DNA of 64,000 nucleotides. It comes from Merluccius polli (taxonomy: Eukaryota > Chordata > Actinopteri > Gadiformes > Merlucciidae). The translations under genes were made by a program, and so were the position numbers. Below the pieces are notes generated by a model. It saw only the letters and a list, made by a program, of their open reading frames with translations, did not search any database and was not told the origin of the DNA. Below are positions 46,635 to 58,227 of this stretch, one piece after another (positions within the stretch are counted from its first letter, which is position 1; every line of letters begins with the position of its first letter). Location: positions 1-64,000 of the forward strand of contig JAOPHQ010003131.1 in assembly GCA_030340625.1 (NCBI GenBank), written 5' to 3'.

Positions 46635-48103
46635 AGAGCTGCCAAGCCTCACGCTTTGAGTGTGACAGTCACGCAATTTGACCCATTCTCACACCACACG
46701 CCACACTTGACATTTCTCACGCTTATTTCCCCATTCAATACTCTATTTATTTTTTTCATGATAATAAACTTTGGTCCTCGCGGCCGTAGTTCGAGTAACT
46801 CTGATTGACTGACCGAGCGAACCAATCCCAGACCAATCCAACAGTCCTTTGTGCCTAAATCTAACCAACCACGGAAGGCACCACGCAATATAAACCAATC
46901 AGAAGAACCGTAAGGCGGGTCTTGGCGGCTAACTATCTTTCACACACAACAGCGCCGACATTTAAAACCCACTTGACGTTCTCTTGCGACAAACACCTAC
47001 AACATGAGACATGTCCCCAGCTAAATGATGGAGAGTTGGTTGAATTGAAATATGTAAGGGATAATGCCCGACAAGGTGTCCATTAACATAAATTAATGGA
47101 CGACGCGGAGGCGTTCGCGTCGGACGGTTGCTTCCGCGAAGTCCATTAATTTATGTTAATGAGCACCTCGTCGGGCATTATCCCGCAATACCATGATCAC
47201 TTGCCAAAGAAAAGAAATTAAGACCATTAATTAATATTTGCATGCGTTTTACAATCAAAATATAAAGTTTTTTACAAGCCATAATTTAGTTTCCCTGGTA
47301 ACGCCTGAGGGTCTGACTAATACCTGGAACAATCATTACCCATTACATTAAGGTTCTTATGCAACGGAAACGTTGTTCACTCCTCCAGTAAATAGGATGG
47401 ACCTTAGATACGACTCGGCAACGGGAGGTATTCTAGTCTGCTCAGCTATGAGCCTGAGAGCTAACGTAATGCATTGTACATTATAATTCGAAATTCGTCC
47501 CAGCCTTTATACCAGATACTATAGGGTCTATAGCATATAACCGCATTTTCTGATTACAGTTTAATGCATTTTTCACAATTTACCAGCTGTCGTTTTGAAG
47601 ACTGAACAGACAATTTGACTGGAACTACTTAGTAGGTGTCCATATATCAGGGATTAATGGACACCCTGCAGCCAATCAGAATCGAGTATTCCCTCTCCGT
47701 TGCCATGGTTACCATCTAGCGTTTGAGCCAGCGCAATAATCTAACTGTCATCAGGCAATTTGACCCGAACGTCTTTCCTAGGTGTACATTAACACTTTTT
47801 AACGTACACGCTCCAGCCAATCAGAATCGAGTATTCACCCAGACCATGGTATAATGACGAATTAAATGTATTTTGTCAAAATTCTTGTTAGAATTTTCAT
47901 TTCTAATTTCTGGTTAATTAAGACTAGCATTAGGAGGCCACAGTGCGGACAGAGCAGCTGGCATGGAGGTGAGGATATCAGTCTTAAGGTATAAATCAAC
48001 GTTAAAATAGGCCAAATCGATGTTAAAAAAGGCCACATTTTTTTCGAACGCATTATGACACTAAAGTCTCACTCTTGTCATTTTCTGAAACTTGGCAGCC
48101 CTG
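46635..48103. mobile_element. hAT-like element (GAGCTGCCAAG ends), exact 8-bp TSD
   Basis: 1469 bp. Left AGAGCTGCCAAGCCTCACGC, right GAAACTTGGCAGCCCTG, flanked by TATAAACC on both sides (46627-46634, 48104-48111). Contains the small foldback at 47058-47184 and two similar segments sharing CAGCCAATCAGAATCGAGTA (about 47670 and 47813). No transposase domain recognised. Confidence 0.85.
47058..47184. repeat. 127-bp foldback MITE
   Basis: Arms 47058-47101 and 47141-47184 (44 bp each, GGGATAATGCCCGAC at the outer end) are inverted copies with few mismatches. The 39-bp centre holds GACGCG...CGCGTC, a smaller inverted pair. It may be a MITE or the remains of one. Confidence 0.88.
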
Positions 48104-48111
48104 TATAAACC

Positions 48112-48992
48112 ATGATGTGTCTTAGCAACAGTACTTATGATGTGACATCTTATTCAATAGTTAAACAGTGCTTATTCGAAAAGCAGCAACATTTCTACAT
48201 ATTTCTAATTCCGGATTTCGTAATTCAGCCTCATTGCGAGTCGACGATGTCACCACAACTAACAACTATGACATCACAACAATGATCCATTCCACTGCGT
48301 GAACTCGGTGTGTCAGAAGATGGCATCAGGTGAATGTGTGTTGGTTTTCCAGACGCTGGGAGGAGAGGAACCAGCATGGCTACAGATCATTTCCTACAGC
48401 AGGCGTGGCTAATGAGTGATCCCAGATGATGGGTTTTTAAATGCTACCTCATTCTAGCCCACGTGGGCCAAGCTAGCTTGCCTCTTAACTACTCTGTGTT
48501 TGTAAATTGCTTCACAATGAATCCCACCACCTCACTTATACAGAGCCTTTGGGCAGGGCACATTCACTGTGAGGCATATTTTGCACCAGTGGCCAATTGC
48601 ATAAGAGTGTTTGCAGGCAGGCAGTTATCTCCCTGGGGGTCAATGTGAGCAGTTTATAAATAAAATGGACCGGTGCGCTCGGAAAAACCATTCCCCTGTT
48701 TTCAGGTACCACATTCGGCTGGCAAAGTCTTCCTTGTCTGATCATTTCACCGCTTAACTGACAACACATCCTGACTCACTAGAGTAGAACCAATAGAATG
48801 GAACAGAATCTCCTGTTTGCTGTTTGAGAAGAACAACTTTAAGGACATGGAGAGGCCTTTGGACAGCCGATGGGGAAACAACAATGTGGACCAATGGATT
48901 CCCAACTAGATTCCTTCACAGTTAAACACTGCTATTGAGCAGCGGTTGCCTCTGTCAAAAAAAACTGTTACCAAGTTATCCATGAAAGGACC

Positions 48993-49000
<8 letters not shown>
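48112..49000. other. No recognised feature
   Basis: Unassigned, single-copy-looking sequence. No convincing exon. Confidence 0.5.
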
Positions 49001-49002
<2 letters not shown>

Positions 49003-49041
<39 letters not shown>

Positions 49042-49210
49042 TCTCTTGTCACAGCCAAGGAATGTGGAGTCAACAGCAGCGCCCAAGATACAGAGAGCTG
49101 GAGAGAGGGAGAAAACGAGACAGAGACAGAGAGAGAAAGCGAGAGAGAGACACAGAGAAAGAGAGAAAACGAGACAGAGACACAGAGAAACAGAGAGAGA
49201 GAGAGAGATT
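49003..49210. repeat. (CT)n followed by GAGACA-rich tract
   Basis: (CT)n at 49003-49047 with few interruptions, then after about 40 bp a GAGACAGAGA-type tract at about 49091-49209. The opposite-purine arrangement could pair. Frames across it are artefacts. Confidence 0.9.
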
Positions 49211-49239
49211 TATACGCGCGCACACACACACACACCACC

Positions 49240-50060
49240 GCCAGTCAACTGGATCCTCTTAAAACGACTCGCACTAGCGATGCATCACCAGTGTCCTCCT
49301 TGGCATCTGTTGACTCCGCGGGGAGACGGCAAGCGCGAGACGGAGCGAGGGGGGCTAGGGGTTGGACCCCCATGATTAACGCACCGTCAGTCGGAGAGAG
49401 AGGGGGGATATACATATTCAAGGCGACAGTGAAACCCGGTGTGGGCAGCTAAACCCACAAACCATCGCCACATTGCGTTATTTCTACGCAGCGTGCGGTC
49501 CCTTGAGTTTCGGGTCCAACCGTCTCATCCCGAACCGTCTCTTGCCCGCAGACGGACTGCGGGCAAGCCGCCCGCAGTCCGTCCGCACGGTCCGTTTAAG
49601 CAAAATCCTAAAATCAAGTAACGTTCATCCTCAGCCAATCACGTGTGTGTCGCCACACCGGGATCGTTTGCGCGAGACGGCGTGTAAATAATAACGTAGT
49701 TGACTTACCCCTCCTGCGTAACAGAATTGAATGGGGAAAAAACGAGCCCTATGTGACGGCTGAGACCGGTTCAACTTTCTCCTCCTATAAATCCACAGCT
49801 GGTCTCGTCTCGCGTCCCTGCGTGTTTTTCCGCTTCGGCGGACCCGTCGTCTCTCTCTCTCCCTCTCTCTCTCTCTCGTAGACACGCGGCCACCTGGGCG
49901 GGTTGAACGTGTGCGTGAGGCTCGAGACGAGAGAGAGCGCGAGCCGGGCTCGTGGTGACAGCGTCGGTCCCGCGCGCAGTCTCCGCCCTACGGTAAACCG
50001 CGCGGCCAATGGGCGTCGCGCGATACGTCCATTGGCTCGAGCCGATGGAGGAAGAAAGAC
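49240..50060. promoter_or_regulatory. CpG-rich stretch, candidate host promoter
   Basis: CG dinucleotides are far denser here than anywhere around, mostly outside recognised transposons. Likely factor sites include CCAATCACGTG (CCAAT box next to an E-box, about 49635), GGCCAATGGGCG (about 50003) and an inverted CCAAT (CCATTGGCTCG, about 50029). Together these look like a CpG-island promoter, but no first exon or splice donor could be fixed, and the direction is unknown. An ancient GC-rich repeat is the alternative. Confidence 0.42.
49551..49583. repeat. Perfect 14-bp hairpin in the CpG-rich stretch
   Basis: GACGGACTGCGGGC (49551-49564) and its exact complement (49570-49583) are separated by 5 bases. 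Pairing extends by three more positions with one mismatch. An overlapping pair, TTGCCCGCAG / CTGCGGGCAA, competes with it. Confidence 0.93.
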
Positions 50061-50951
50061 GCCGTTATTATTATTATGGCTAAGTAATTGAAAACGATGT
50101 GCGAAGCAGATGTGACAATCTGTTATTAATGTACGGAGAGGGCGTCGGCTGGTCTTTCGTAATTTATTTTTTTAGTCTCTCAAACATAGCGTTGCTCTCA
50201 TATTCGTTAGATAGGTGAGAGGGGCCAAGGCACACTTCCTACAAGTTGTCGCATCAGACCCAACGGAAGGTGTGTGTATCTGCCTCTGATGAGGGCGTAT
50301 GAGTATTCATTTCCTTAAGGACGCAAACGTCCTAAATATGTTAATTAAATCAGTTAAGTCCCACAGGGAACCAGGGTAGCGCTTTAAACTCGGGGGCTGT
50401 TGTAATTGGTTTTGAAAAATGAAAAAAGAAGATAAGCACTTGCTTTCTTTTTGTTAAAATGTCCTTCCTGCCGTATTTTAGATTCAAATCCCTACCAAAT
50501 CAAGAGTGCCAAGGCTGTTGAGAATCAGTGCATAACATTATTTAATTACCAGCAACTGAGTAGAGGCACGATTACGACTACTACTAACACTACTATGAAC
50601 ATAGATAGCCTACTAGAAGTTGTTTTTGTCATTATATTTCATCATATAGAAGCTAAATTGCGTTTCTCACTGATGCTTAGTCAGGGGCATCTTTAGGACT
50701 TGGAAACATCTGGGGCTGAGCCCAATACATCCTCCTCCACCTCCCTCTCCTGCTCCCTCCCTCCATCCCCTCATCCTCCTCCACCTCCCTCTCCTCCTCC
50801 TGCTCCCCTCCTCCAACTCCCTCCATCATATTGAAGCTAAATTTCCTTTTTCACTAGATGCTTTACAGTAAGCAAAAAAACAGCAAAATGATACCACATT
50901 TTCACTGGACCGTTTCCTGCCGATATACAGCAGCCAAAAATACATGTATAG
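50061..50951. other. No gene; pyrimidine-rich patch
   Basis: A CCTCC-rich patch at 50728-50826 lies between two similar segments (CATATAGAAGCTAAATT at 50643 and CATATTGAAGCTAAATT at 50827), a local duplication. Nothing else recognised. Confidence 0.5.
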
Positions 50952-51020
50952 AGGTTAGCTGCGGACATTGGGGATCAAACCCAGTACCTTTTGGCTGGGA
51001 GTCGAACACCCTAACCACTG
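50952..51020 (-). mobile_element. tRNA-derived SINE head fragment
   Basis: Minus strand: AGTGGTTAGGGTGTTCGAC (A-box region), CCCAGCCAAAAGGTAC, then GGGTTTGATCCCC (B-box-like). The 39-base core is almost the same as at 9940-10012. This is the promoter head of a fish tRNA-SINE. No body or tail identified. Confidence 0.68.
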
Positions 51021-51574
51021 TCATTAATCCGGCCTCACAAGTGGAGTACAGACATGGACAAATAACCCGGGCCGTCGTGACAAATAGAAAACTATCTGTG
51101 GTGATCGACTCTGTCTCGCCTATCGGTCCAAACCTTTAATAAAATGTACCGTTTCGGCACTGTGACGGCTGTGTGTTTTCCACTTGTAGAGCCAGAGGGT
51201 GCCTCTCAGGTTCGTTGCTCAGACACAGTGGGCCTCTCGTTCGCGCGTCGCGGTTTTGTTGTTATGTGTCTGAAGATTGTCTTTTAAATTGAAGTGAATT
51301 GTAATCATGGGTTAGTGCAAAAAAAACCTGAAAGTGTAGCATGTGGAATTGAAAAAGCATTTAGGCCCACTGCTAACACTTCTTAATTTGTTTGTTTGTG
51401 TCTGTTCCCTGGGAGGTCCTCACTCCTTGTGTGTGCCTTTGACCCCTGCATCCTTTTGAGAGAGATTGAATTATTTGGTCATTGCTTCACTCAGTTCCAT
51501 TTTAGACCTTCCTGGACAGCCAAACACTGGAGTGATGAGAGAGAAAAGTGTAATACTTTGTGTTTTCTGTGAAT
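51021..51574. other. No recognised feature
   Basis: Unassigned sequence. Confidence 0.5.
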
Positions 51575-51636
51575 GTGTGTATTTGTGTATTTGTGTGAGT
51601 TGGTGTGTGTGTTTGTGTGTGTATTTGTGTGAGTAG

Positions 51637-51668
<32 letters not shown>

Positions 51669-51755
51669 GTGTGTGTGTGTGTACATGTGTGGGCCTGTGT
51701 TAGTAGGTGTGTTTGTGCGTGTAGATGTGTGCTTGTGTATGTGTATGTGTATGTA
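51575..51755. repeat. (GT)n-rich microsatellite
   Basis: Imperfect GT array with longest pure parts at about 51637-51682. Confidence 0.93.
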
Positions 51756-52059
51756 CGATCATTCACCATTATTTTTTAGGATGGCGGGATCCAATATGTG
51801 TCATCCTCTACAATATGTCCCCTCTCCTAAAGGACGTGGCTTTTCCAGTCTCCCGGGTTCACTTCAATTTCAAAGTGACAATCAATCCACCATACAGTTC
51901 ATGGTCTGATCCAAGCCACACCCACACACCGACGCATTAACTGTGATCAAGGCTGTACATATTTCATACTTCCACGCTCCATAGGTCTTCACTGCAAGGT
52001 ATTTCTCCATCTCCCAAGATGCCCTTTCTCTCCATTCATCCCCTGCCAAAGTGAGTTGT

Positions 52060-52131
52060 TATGTGGTGTGTGTTTGTGTTTGTGTGTTTGTGGGTCGGGA
52101 GGGGGGAGGGGGGGGGGGGGTACATATATAA

Positions 52132-52171
<40 letters not shown>

Positions 52172-52302
52172 GTGTGCATATACGCAAGTGTATGTGTGTG
52201 TGTGTAAGTGTGTGTGTAGTGTTTGAGCGTGTGTGTACGTGTGCATATGTAAGTGTGTGTGCACGCGCACGCAAGCGTGTGCGTGTGTGTGTGTGTGTGT
52301 GT
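52060..52302. repeat. (GT)n-rich microsatellite with G run
   Basis: GT-rich, with a GGGAGGGGGG run at about 52098-52120 and pure (GT)n at 52136-52168 and 52279-52302. Confidence 0.93.
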
Positions 52303-52424
52303 TTCAGTGTGGTGATTACCTCTCTACTTTACCTTCATCACAGTTTGGTTTCCATGGTGAGAAAGCTATTCTTGCTCCTGTTGGGCTCTTCACTGCTGCA
52401 CACATCATCACTCCCAGAAAAACG

Positions 52425-53172
52425 TCCACTCCCCTGCCTCCACCTCCCTACCTCCCCCTCCCCCTCCCTGCCTCCACCTCATCCACCTCCATCTACCTCC
52501 CTCTATCTCTCTCTGCCTCCACCTCCCTCTACCTCCTCCACCTCCCTCTATCTCCCTCCGCCTCCTCCACCACCCTCCTCTCCCCTCCACCACCACCACC
52601 ACGTCCACCTCCTTATACCTCCTCCCTCCATCTCCCTCCACCTCCTCCACCACCCTCCTCTCCCCTCCACCACCACGTCCACCTCCTTATACCTCCTCCC
52701 TCCATCTCCCTCCACCTCCTCCACCACCCTCCTCTACCCTCCACCACCACCACCACCACGTCCACCTCCTTATACCTCCTCCCTCCATCTCCCTCTTCCT
52801 CCTCGACAACCTTCCTCTCCCCTTCACCTCCATCCATCCTCCTCCACGTCCCTCCACCTCCATCTACCTCCTCCCACTAGCTCCTCCACCCCTTCCAACT
52901 CCCTCCACCTCCCTCTACCTTCACCTCCCTCTGCCTCCTTCACCTCCTCTATCTCCTCCACCTCCCTCTACGTCCTCCAACTCCCTCCACCACCACCTCC
53001 CTCTACCTGCCTCTACCTCCTCCCTCCACCTCCCTGCACCTCCTTCACCACCCCCCCTATCCCCCTCCACCTCCCATTATGCCCTCCATTCCCCTCCACC
53101 TCCCTCTTCCCCGCTTCTCCTCCCTCCCTCCCCTCCACTCCGCCCTACCTCCCAATCCATCCATCTCCCTCC
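52425..53172. repeat. CCTCCACCT-type minisatellite
   Basis: About 750 bp almost free of G on this strand, made of CTCCACCTCCCT variants. A higher-order unit beginning ACGTCCACCTCCTTATACC starts at 52601, 52675 and 52758 (spacing 74 and 83 bp). The long Pro/Ser/Leu frames on this strand are by-products of the repeat. Confidence 0.93.
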
Positions 53173-53426
53173 ACTCTTCAATCAGAAAAGTGAATGAATA
53201 TTGCTTGCTTTATCTTTGATAATGCCTGTTGTAGTCTTTCAGATGAAGCGCTCCTTCAGATGAAGACCTCTGCCTTCTGTTTCTGATGATCTGGTCGACA
53301 GGCTCCACGTCATGAGTTCAACTTGCAGCAAAGTTTTGTATAGGAATAAGAAAAGTTAGACACAAAACAACAATGCTAACAGTTGTAAGCATAATACAAC
53401 AGGCACGCAAGGAAACAACAATATGT
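53173..53426. other. No recognised feature
   Basis: Short unassigned stretch. Confidence 0.4.
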
Positions 53427-53540
53427 CTCAATGTGTGTGTGTGTTTGTGTATGTTTTTGTGTTTGTGTATATGTGTGTAGTATACGTATGTTTGTGTGTG
53501 TGTGTGTGTGTGTGTGTGAGCCTCTATATGTGTATGTAAA

Positions 53541-53580
<40 letters not shown>

Positions 53581-53670
53581 ATATGTGTAAGTGTATCTGT
53601 GTGTGTGTGTGTGTGTATGTGTGTGTGTGTGTGCATGTGTTTATAAATGTGTGTGCATGTGTATGTAAAT

Positions 53671-53706
<36 letters not shown>

Positions 53707-53790
53707 ATCTGTATGTAAATGTGTGTACATGTGTGTGTACATGTGTGTGTATGTGTGTCTATTTATGTGTGTATGTATACAGTATATGTG
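53427..53790. repeat. (GT)n-rich microsatellite array
   Basis: About 360 bp of GT repeat with frequent AT and GC interruptions. Confidence 0.95.
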
Positions 53791-54367
53791 TTTGTATCAC
53801 ATCTCCTCTAGTGTCTCTGCTCTCTCTTTTGCTCTGTTTCCTGGTGAGCAGTAATGAGTGTCAGTCCTGCTGTGACAGGGCTGATTGGGGCACATGGACG
53901 TGAACCCAAAATCATGTTGTTTTTTTGTCTTAGTATGTCATGAACATAGTTGTCTCCCGGGGTGGACCAGAGGACTTGTTCCCACCAATGTTCCAGCGCA
54001 ATGCCCACTTTACGGATGAAATGCCAGGGCATTCGCCTGGCCAGTTCTTTTACAATTTAAAGTTTAAAGGGACCTTCCACCGACTTTCGATATTTTAAAG
54101 GTCTCCAGGTTGCTTAACAAAATCATGAAAAAAAGCTTTTTGTGGATCAAAATACGACTATTGTAATTTCCAGGAATGTCCCGGCAAATTATTTCTCTGC
54201 TTTTTCCGTGTTTTCAAAAAACTACCAGTGTCCATCTCGGGCAAAATCCCACTCCTTCATCCCTCCCCTCCCTGCAAAATCACATCGACCAATCAGCTTT
54301 GATGAGTTTGGCTCCATGAGTGTCATGCCTTGTTTTTAGCGGGAGAGAAGAACTACTTGAAATTACA
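53791..54367. other. Unassigned; possible 5' flank of the P2X7-domain relic
   Basis: From about 54065 (AAAGGGACCTTCCACC) the sequence may be the upstream part of the unit that holds the relic. No partner terminus was found. Confidence 0.35.
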
Positions 54368-55110
54368 ATGGCTGCCAACAATGAATCTCAAGCGGATCAA
54401 ATTAACGACTATAACTTCAGCCAAGTATTACTGAGTGGAACAAACAATGGATATTTATCTGAGCCCGAATACACTGAAGAGGAAAATATTAAATGTACAG
54501 CGGAGGCAGCAGCGGGCAAATAAGGTATCTGCGGCAGCTACCGAAGACAATGCAGACCCGCAGGCTGTGAAAGCGTGTGCAAACACAAACAGTTGGTGTG
54601 TTTGTAGTAAATTGACCTTGTGCAATTGTTGTCATCCACTGTTGCAGACAGGGTTGAAGGTCCACTGTCTTTTAAAACACGAGAGTTTCAAGGCCATGGT
54701 GGACTGATGTGTGCTGGAGACTTTCTTCAGGATACCACAGGTGAACTGGAAGCATCAGCTGGACTGCATGGACAGATGACAAACAGGTACATTTTTAGTC
54801 TGCTACTTTTGAGCTTTGTGTCAGAGTAGACCACATACCCTGGTAAATTGTCGGCACAAGTTATGTCACTTGTGGATTTCAGTGCCTAGAGCAGACATCT
54901 AAACTGATTATTCTTTTTCTTTCAGACAGTACCGCTTGGCTACTTACCGTTTCGTGTTGGAGTGACTACTCGGGGGAGAACGTCTAGGGAGACATAGGAG
55001 AACAGTGTTGCTGCCTGTGTAGTGGCTAGTATTCGCAATCAATACCCATCTGCCCAGTACAAGCGATTCATAGAGGTTCACCAAGCCCTTGGGAAACTGT
55101 GTGATCATTT
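54368..55110 (+). pseudogene. Relic of a P2X7-intracellular-domain-like (P2RX7_C) gene, two exons
   Basis: Exon 1 starts at ATG 54368 (MAANNESQADQ) and, after a frameshift near 54500, reads NTNSWCVCSK...LCNCCH and then HCLLKHESFKAMVD, matching the spacing of the W-C-x-C ... C-C ... H-x-x-F core of the zinc-binding P2X7 cytosolic domain. A clean splice pair follows: donor CAG|GTACAT at 54786-54787 and acceptor TTTCTTTCAG at 54925-54934. Exon 2 reads QYRLATYRFVLE, a stop, then GRHRR and, in another frame, ACVVASIRNQYPSAQYKRF, the C-terminal block of this domain. At least three breaks are visible, so it is dead. Stand-alone genes with this domain are known to be numerous in fish; whether this one rode on a transposon is unknown. 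Confidence 0.62.
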
Positions 55111-55855
<745 letters not shown>

Positions 55856-55873
55856 GAGTACATAATAATACAA

Positions 55874-55875
55874 CC

Positions 55876-55907
<32 letters not shown>

Positions 55908-56020
55908 CACTGTTATTATTATTATTATTATTATTAGTGTTATTATAATAATAATAATACTTAATACGCAATACTTATTATTAATAATAATGTTGTTGTT
56001 ATTATTACTATTATTATTAT
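55874..56020. repeat. (AAT)n / (ATT)n array with inverted halves
   Basis: (AAT)n is followed by (ATT)n, then again AAT and ATT, so the array is partly self-complementary. The solo LTR at 56021 was inserted in it. Confidence 0.92.
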
Positions 56021-56293
56021 TGTGGCAGTTGACCCTGCCACAATAAGTGGCTTTTCTGGACACCTCCAACACACAGGAACACAGGTAGATGTTGTACCAA
56101 ACCAGTTTATTTGAGATGGCGAGATGTTACAGCCAGAGCAGATGTAACGTGCTGCCATGACAGTGACTCTCCTGAGTGTGTGTGGTGATAGATGGTTTAT
56201 CCTGGGTGATTGCTCTGCACCACAGGTGTGCAGCCTCACCCAGCCCAGTCTAATCAGTCTGACTCAGGTCAGGTGAGGCTGCTGACAACCACA
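56021..56293 (-). mobile_element. Solo LTR (family LTR-A), diverged
   Basis: Minus strand, TGTGGTTGTCAGCAGCC to ...CAACTGCCACA, 273 bp. It shares CACCTGACCTGAGTCAG and GCACACCTGTGGTGCAG with the other LTRs but has internal deletions. The flanks (ATTAT, ATTAG) differ at one base. The host is an ATT repeat, so the duplication is weak evidence. Confidence 0.85.
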
Positions 56294-56786
56294 ATTAGTA
56301 TTATTAGTGTTATATTATTGTTATTATTAGCTGAAGCACTGGCCGTTGAGAAGCATGTGAGCCAAGTATTGTAGTAAAGACTTGAGGTTTTAGACATTTA
56401 GACATAGCTATGTCCTTTACAGCAAACTATTCCTACAGTCAAACGATTAATGAATATCCAATTTAGACTTTACACCTTATTAATCCTGGGAGGAAATAGT
56501 TTTTTGTCACAACAATTTATCTATTAACAATAGATGCCTAAATTGTCTGCATTTAAATTACATATTTCAGTATTATATTTAAGTATAAGCATGAAATGAA
56601 CGGTGACCATATGTTCTCTGGGAAGGAAAATATCAAAAGGGTTTGCAGTTTGAAGGTCGTGTACCCACCGTAATAAAAGACGCTAGATGATGATAAAACA
56701 GCCATGCTGCTATATGCTAGTAATGTTAATATGTGAATGTGTGTGTGTAAAATAATGAATGAAAGAAAGAGAGGAGTGTGTGTTTT

Positions 56787-56788
<2 letters not shown>
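56294..56788. other. No recognised feature
   Basis: AT-rich unassigned sequence. Confidence 0.5.
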
Positions 56789-56861
<73 letters not shown>

Positions 56862-56980
56862 GAGAACGAGAAAGAGAGAGGAAAGATGGGTAGATTGAGA
56901 GAGGAAGAAAAAGGAGAGAGAGATAGAGGAGCGAGAGAAGAAGAAGAAGAGAGCGAGAGATGGGAGAGAGAGGTAGATAT
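56789..56980. repeat. (GA)n microsatellite and purine-rich tail
   Basis: Pure (GA)n at about 56789-56856 followed by GAAAGAGAGAGG-type sequence to about 56980. Frames on either strand are artefacts. Confidence 0.95.
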
Positions 56981-58227
56981 AAATGAAGCATGGCCGCCTA
57001 TATTCTGTCCATCTGTCTTTTCATCTATTAATCTGTCCTATGCTCCGTCTTGGCCTGGCTCCTGCTGAGAATGAAATGAGCAGATTAAAAGTGCGCACAC
57101 ACACACACACATACACATACACCACATGTCTCCACTGCTGGTGTTTGTTGTGCAGGCTTGGTCAGAACAACAACAAACTAGCAGGTTGTTTGCAAAGATT
57201 TTCTATGGCTACACTGTTTTTCGCCTTGACAGTCTCGCTGTGCTGTACGATAATGAGACGCTGCTAAGCAAAGAGCTGCCGTTAGCTTGTTAGGATACAC
57301 AGCAAGACAGAAACGAAGGTGTGTTTACGTGTGTGTGTGAAAAATATAGAAAAATAACTTTGGATGAATGGAATTTTATATTTCAAAAATATTCAAGGGA
57401 ACAAAACAAAAAAAAGTAAAAAAAGAAAAACAAATGACAATGTGTGTACATGCACGCCTGTGTGCATGTGCGTCTGTGTGTGTGTGTGTATATGCGTGCG
57501 TGTGAGGGGTTAATGAGAGAAAATAAAGAGAAGTACAAGAAAGGCAAGGTGAAAGATGCGAAAGTGAAGACAGCAAGAACAGTTTATTTTTACTTTCTTG
57601 TTTAATGTATTTCTTCCTTGTTGGTATGTCCTTTATTCTCCTCTCCCAAATAATTGGTCTTGTGGCAGGCGTCCATTTTGCTCAGGCGGTTGGCCAACAG
57701 TTTTTCAAATGGCTTGGTGATGCAGGGACTTGGGAGACACATCAAGAGTGTGTAGTCTTGGACATTTTCCACAATTTGTTATATGTGTGAAAATATTGGA
57801 AAACTGATTTTGCGGGGAAAAAAAACATATTTTAGTTAGTTTAAGATCTCCTACTTTGCTATTCTATCCTCTCTCCTTGCCAGGAACTGTATTCCTGTGT
57901 TGCTTTAAATCCCCCCCCCCCCCTACCACACAGACAGGCACAAAAAAACCACGTATAAATACAGACTTGTGTATATATATGCAATATGACATTTATGTAC
58001 TCCAGCTCTGCTTACACAAAACCTTCCTTTTCCCAAAGTCAGAGTCAGAAACATACACACAAAAAATATATACACATCACAAACAACACTCATGCTGTCA
58101 TAGCCACTACGACACACATGCTGTCAGCTTGCTTCAACTTCTAGTGAACATTGAAAGTTGAAATGGGTATTGAGTATAGTGTGTGTGTGTATGTGTGAGT
58201 GTGTGCACGTGTGAGTGTGTGTGTGAG
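56981..58227. other. No gene; small microsatellites
   Basis: Short (CA)n at 57094-57122, GT-rich patches at 57437-57510 and 58178-58226, a C run at 57911-57922. No coding sequence recognised. Confidence 0.5.

Noticed and set aside
49240..50060. Ribosomal RNA or tRNA gene as an explanation for the GC-rich stretch
   Set aside because: No conserved rRNA segment and no cloverleaf could be drawn; the short-loop hairpin alone does not support an RNA gene.
52132..53193. Long Pro/Ser/Leu-rich open frames (353 and 215 residues)
   Set aside because: They are translations of the GT and CCT repeats; no non-repetitive domain and no coding bias.
57605..57790. 61-residue hydrophobic frame
   Set aside because: Short, no known family, no supporting splice or promoter signal; within chance expectation.
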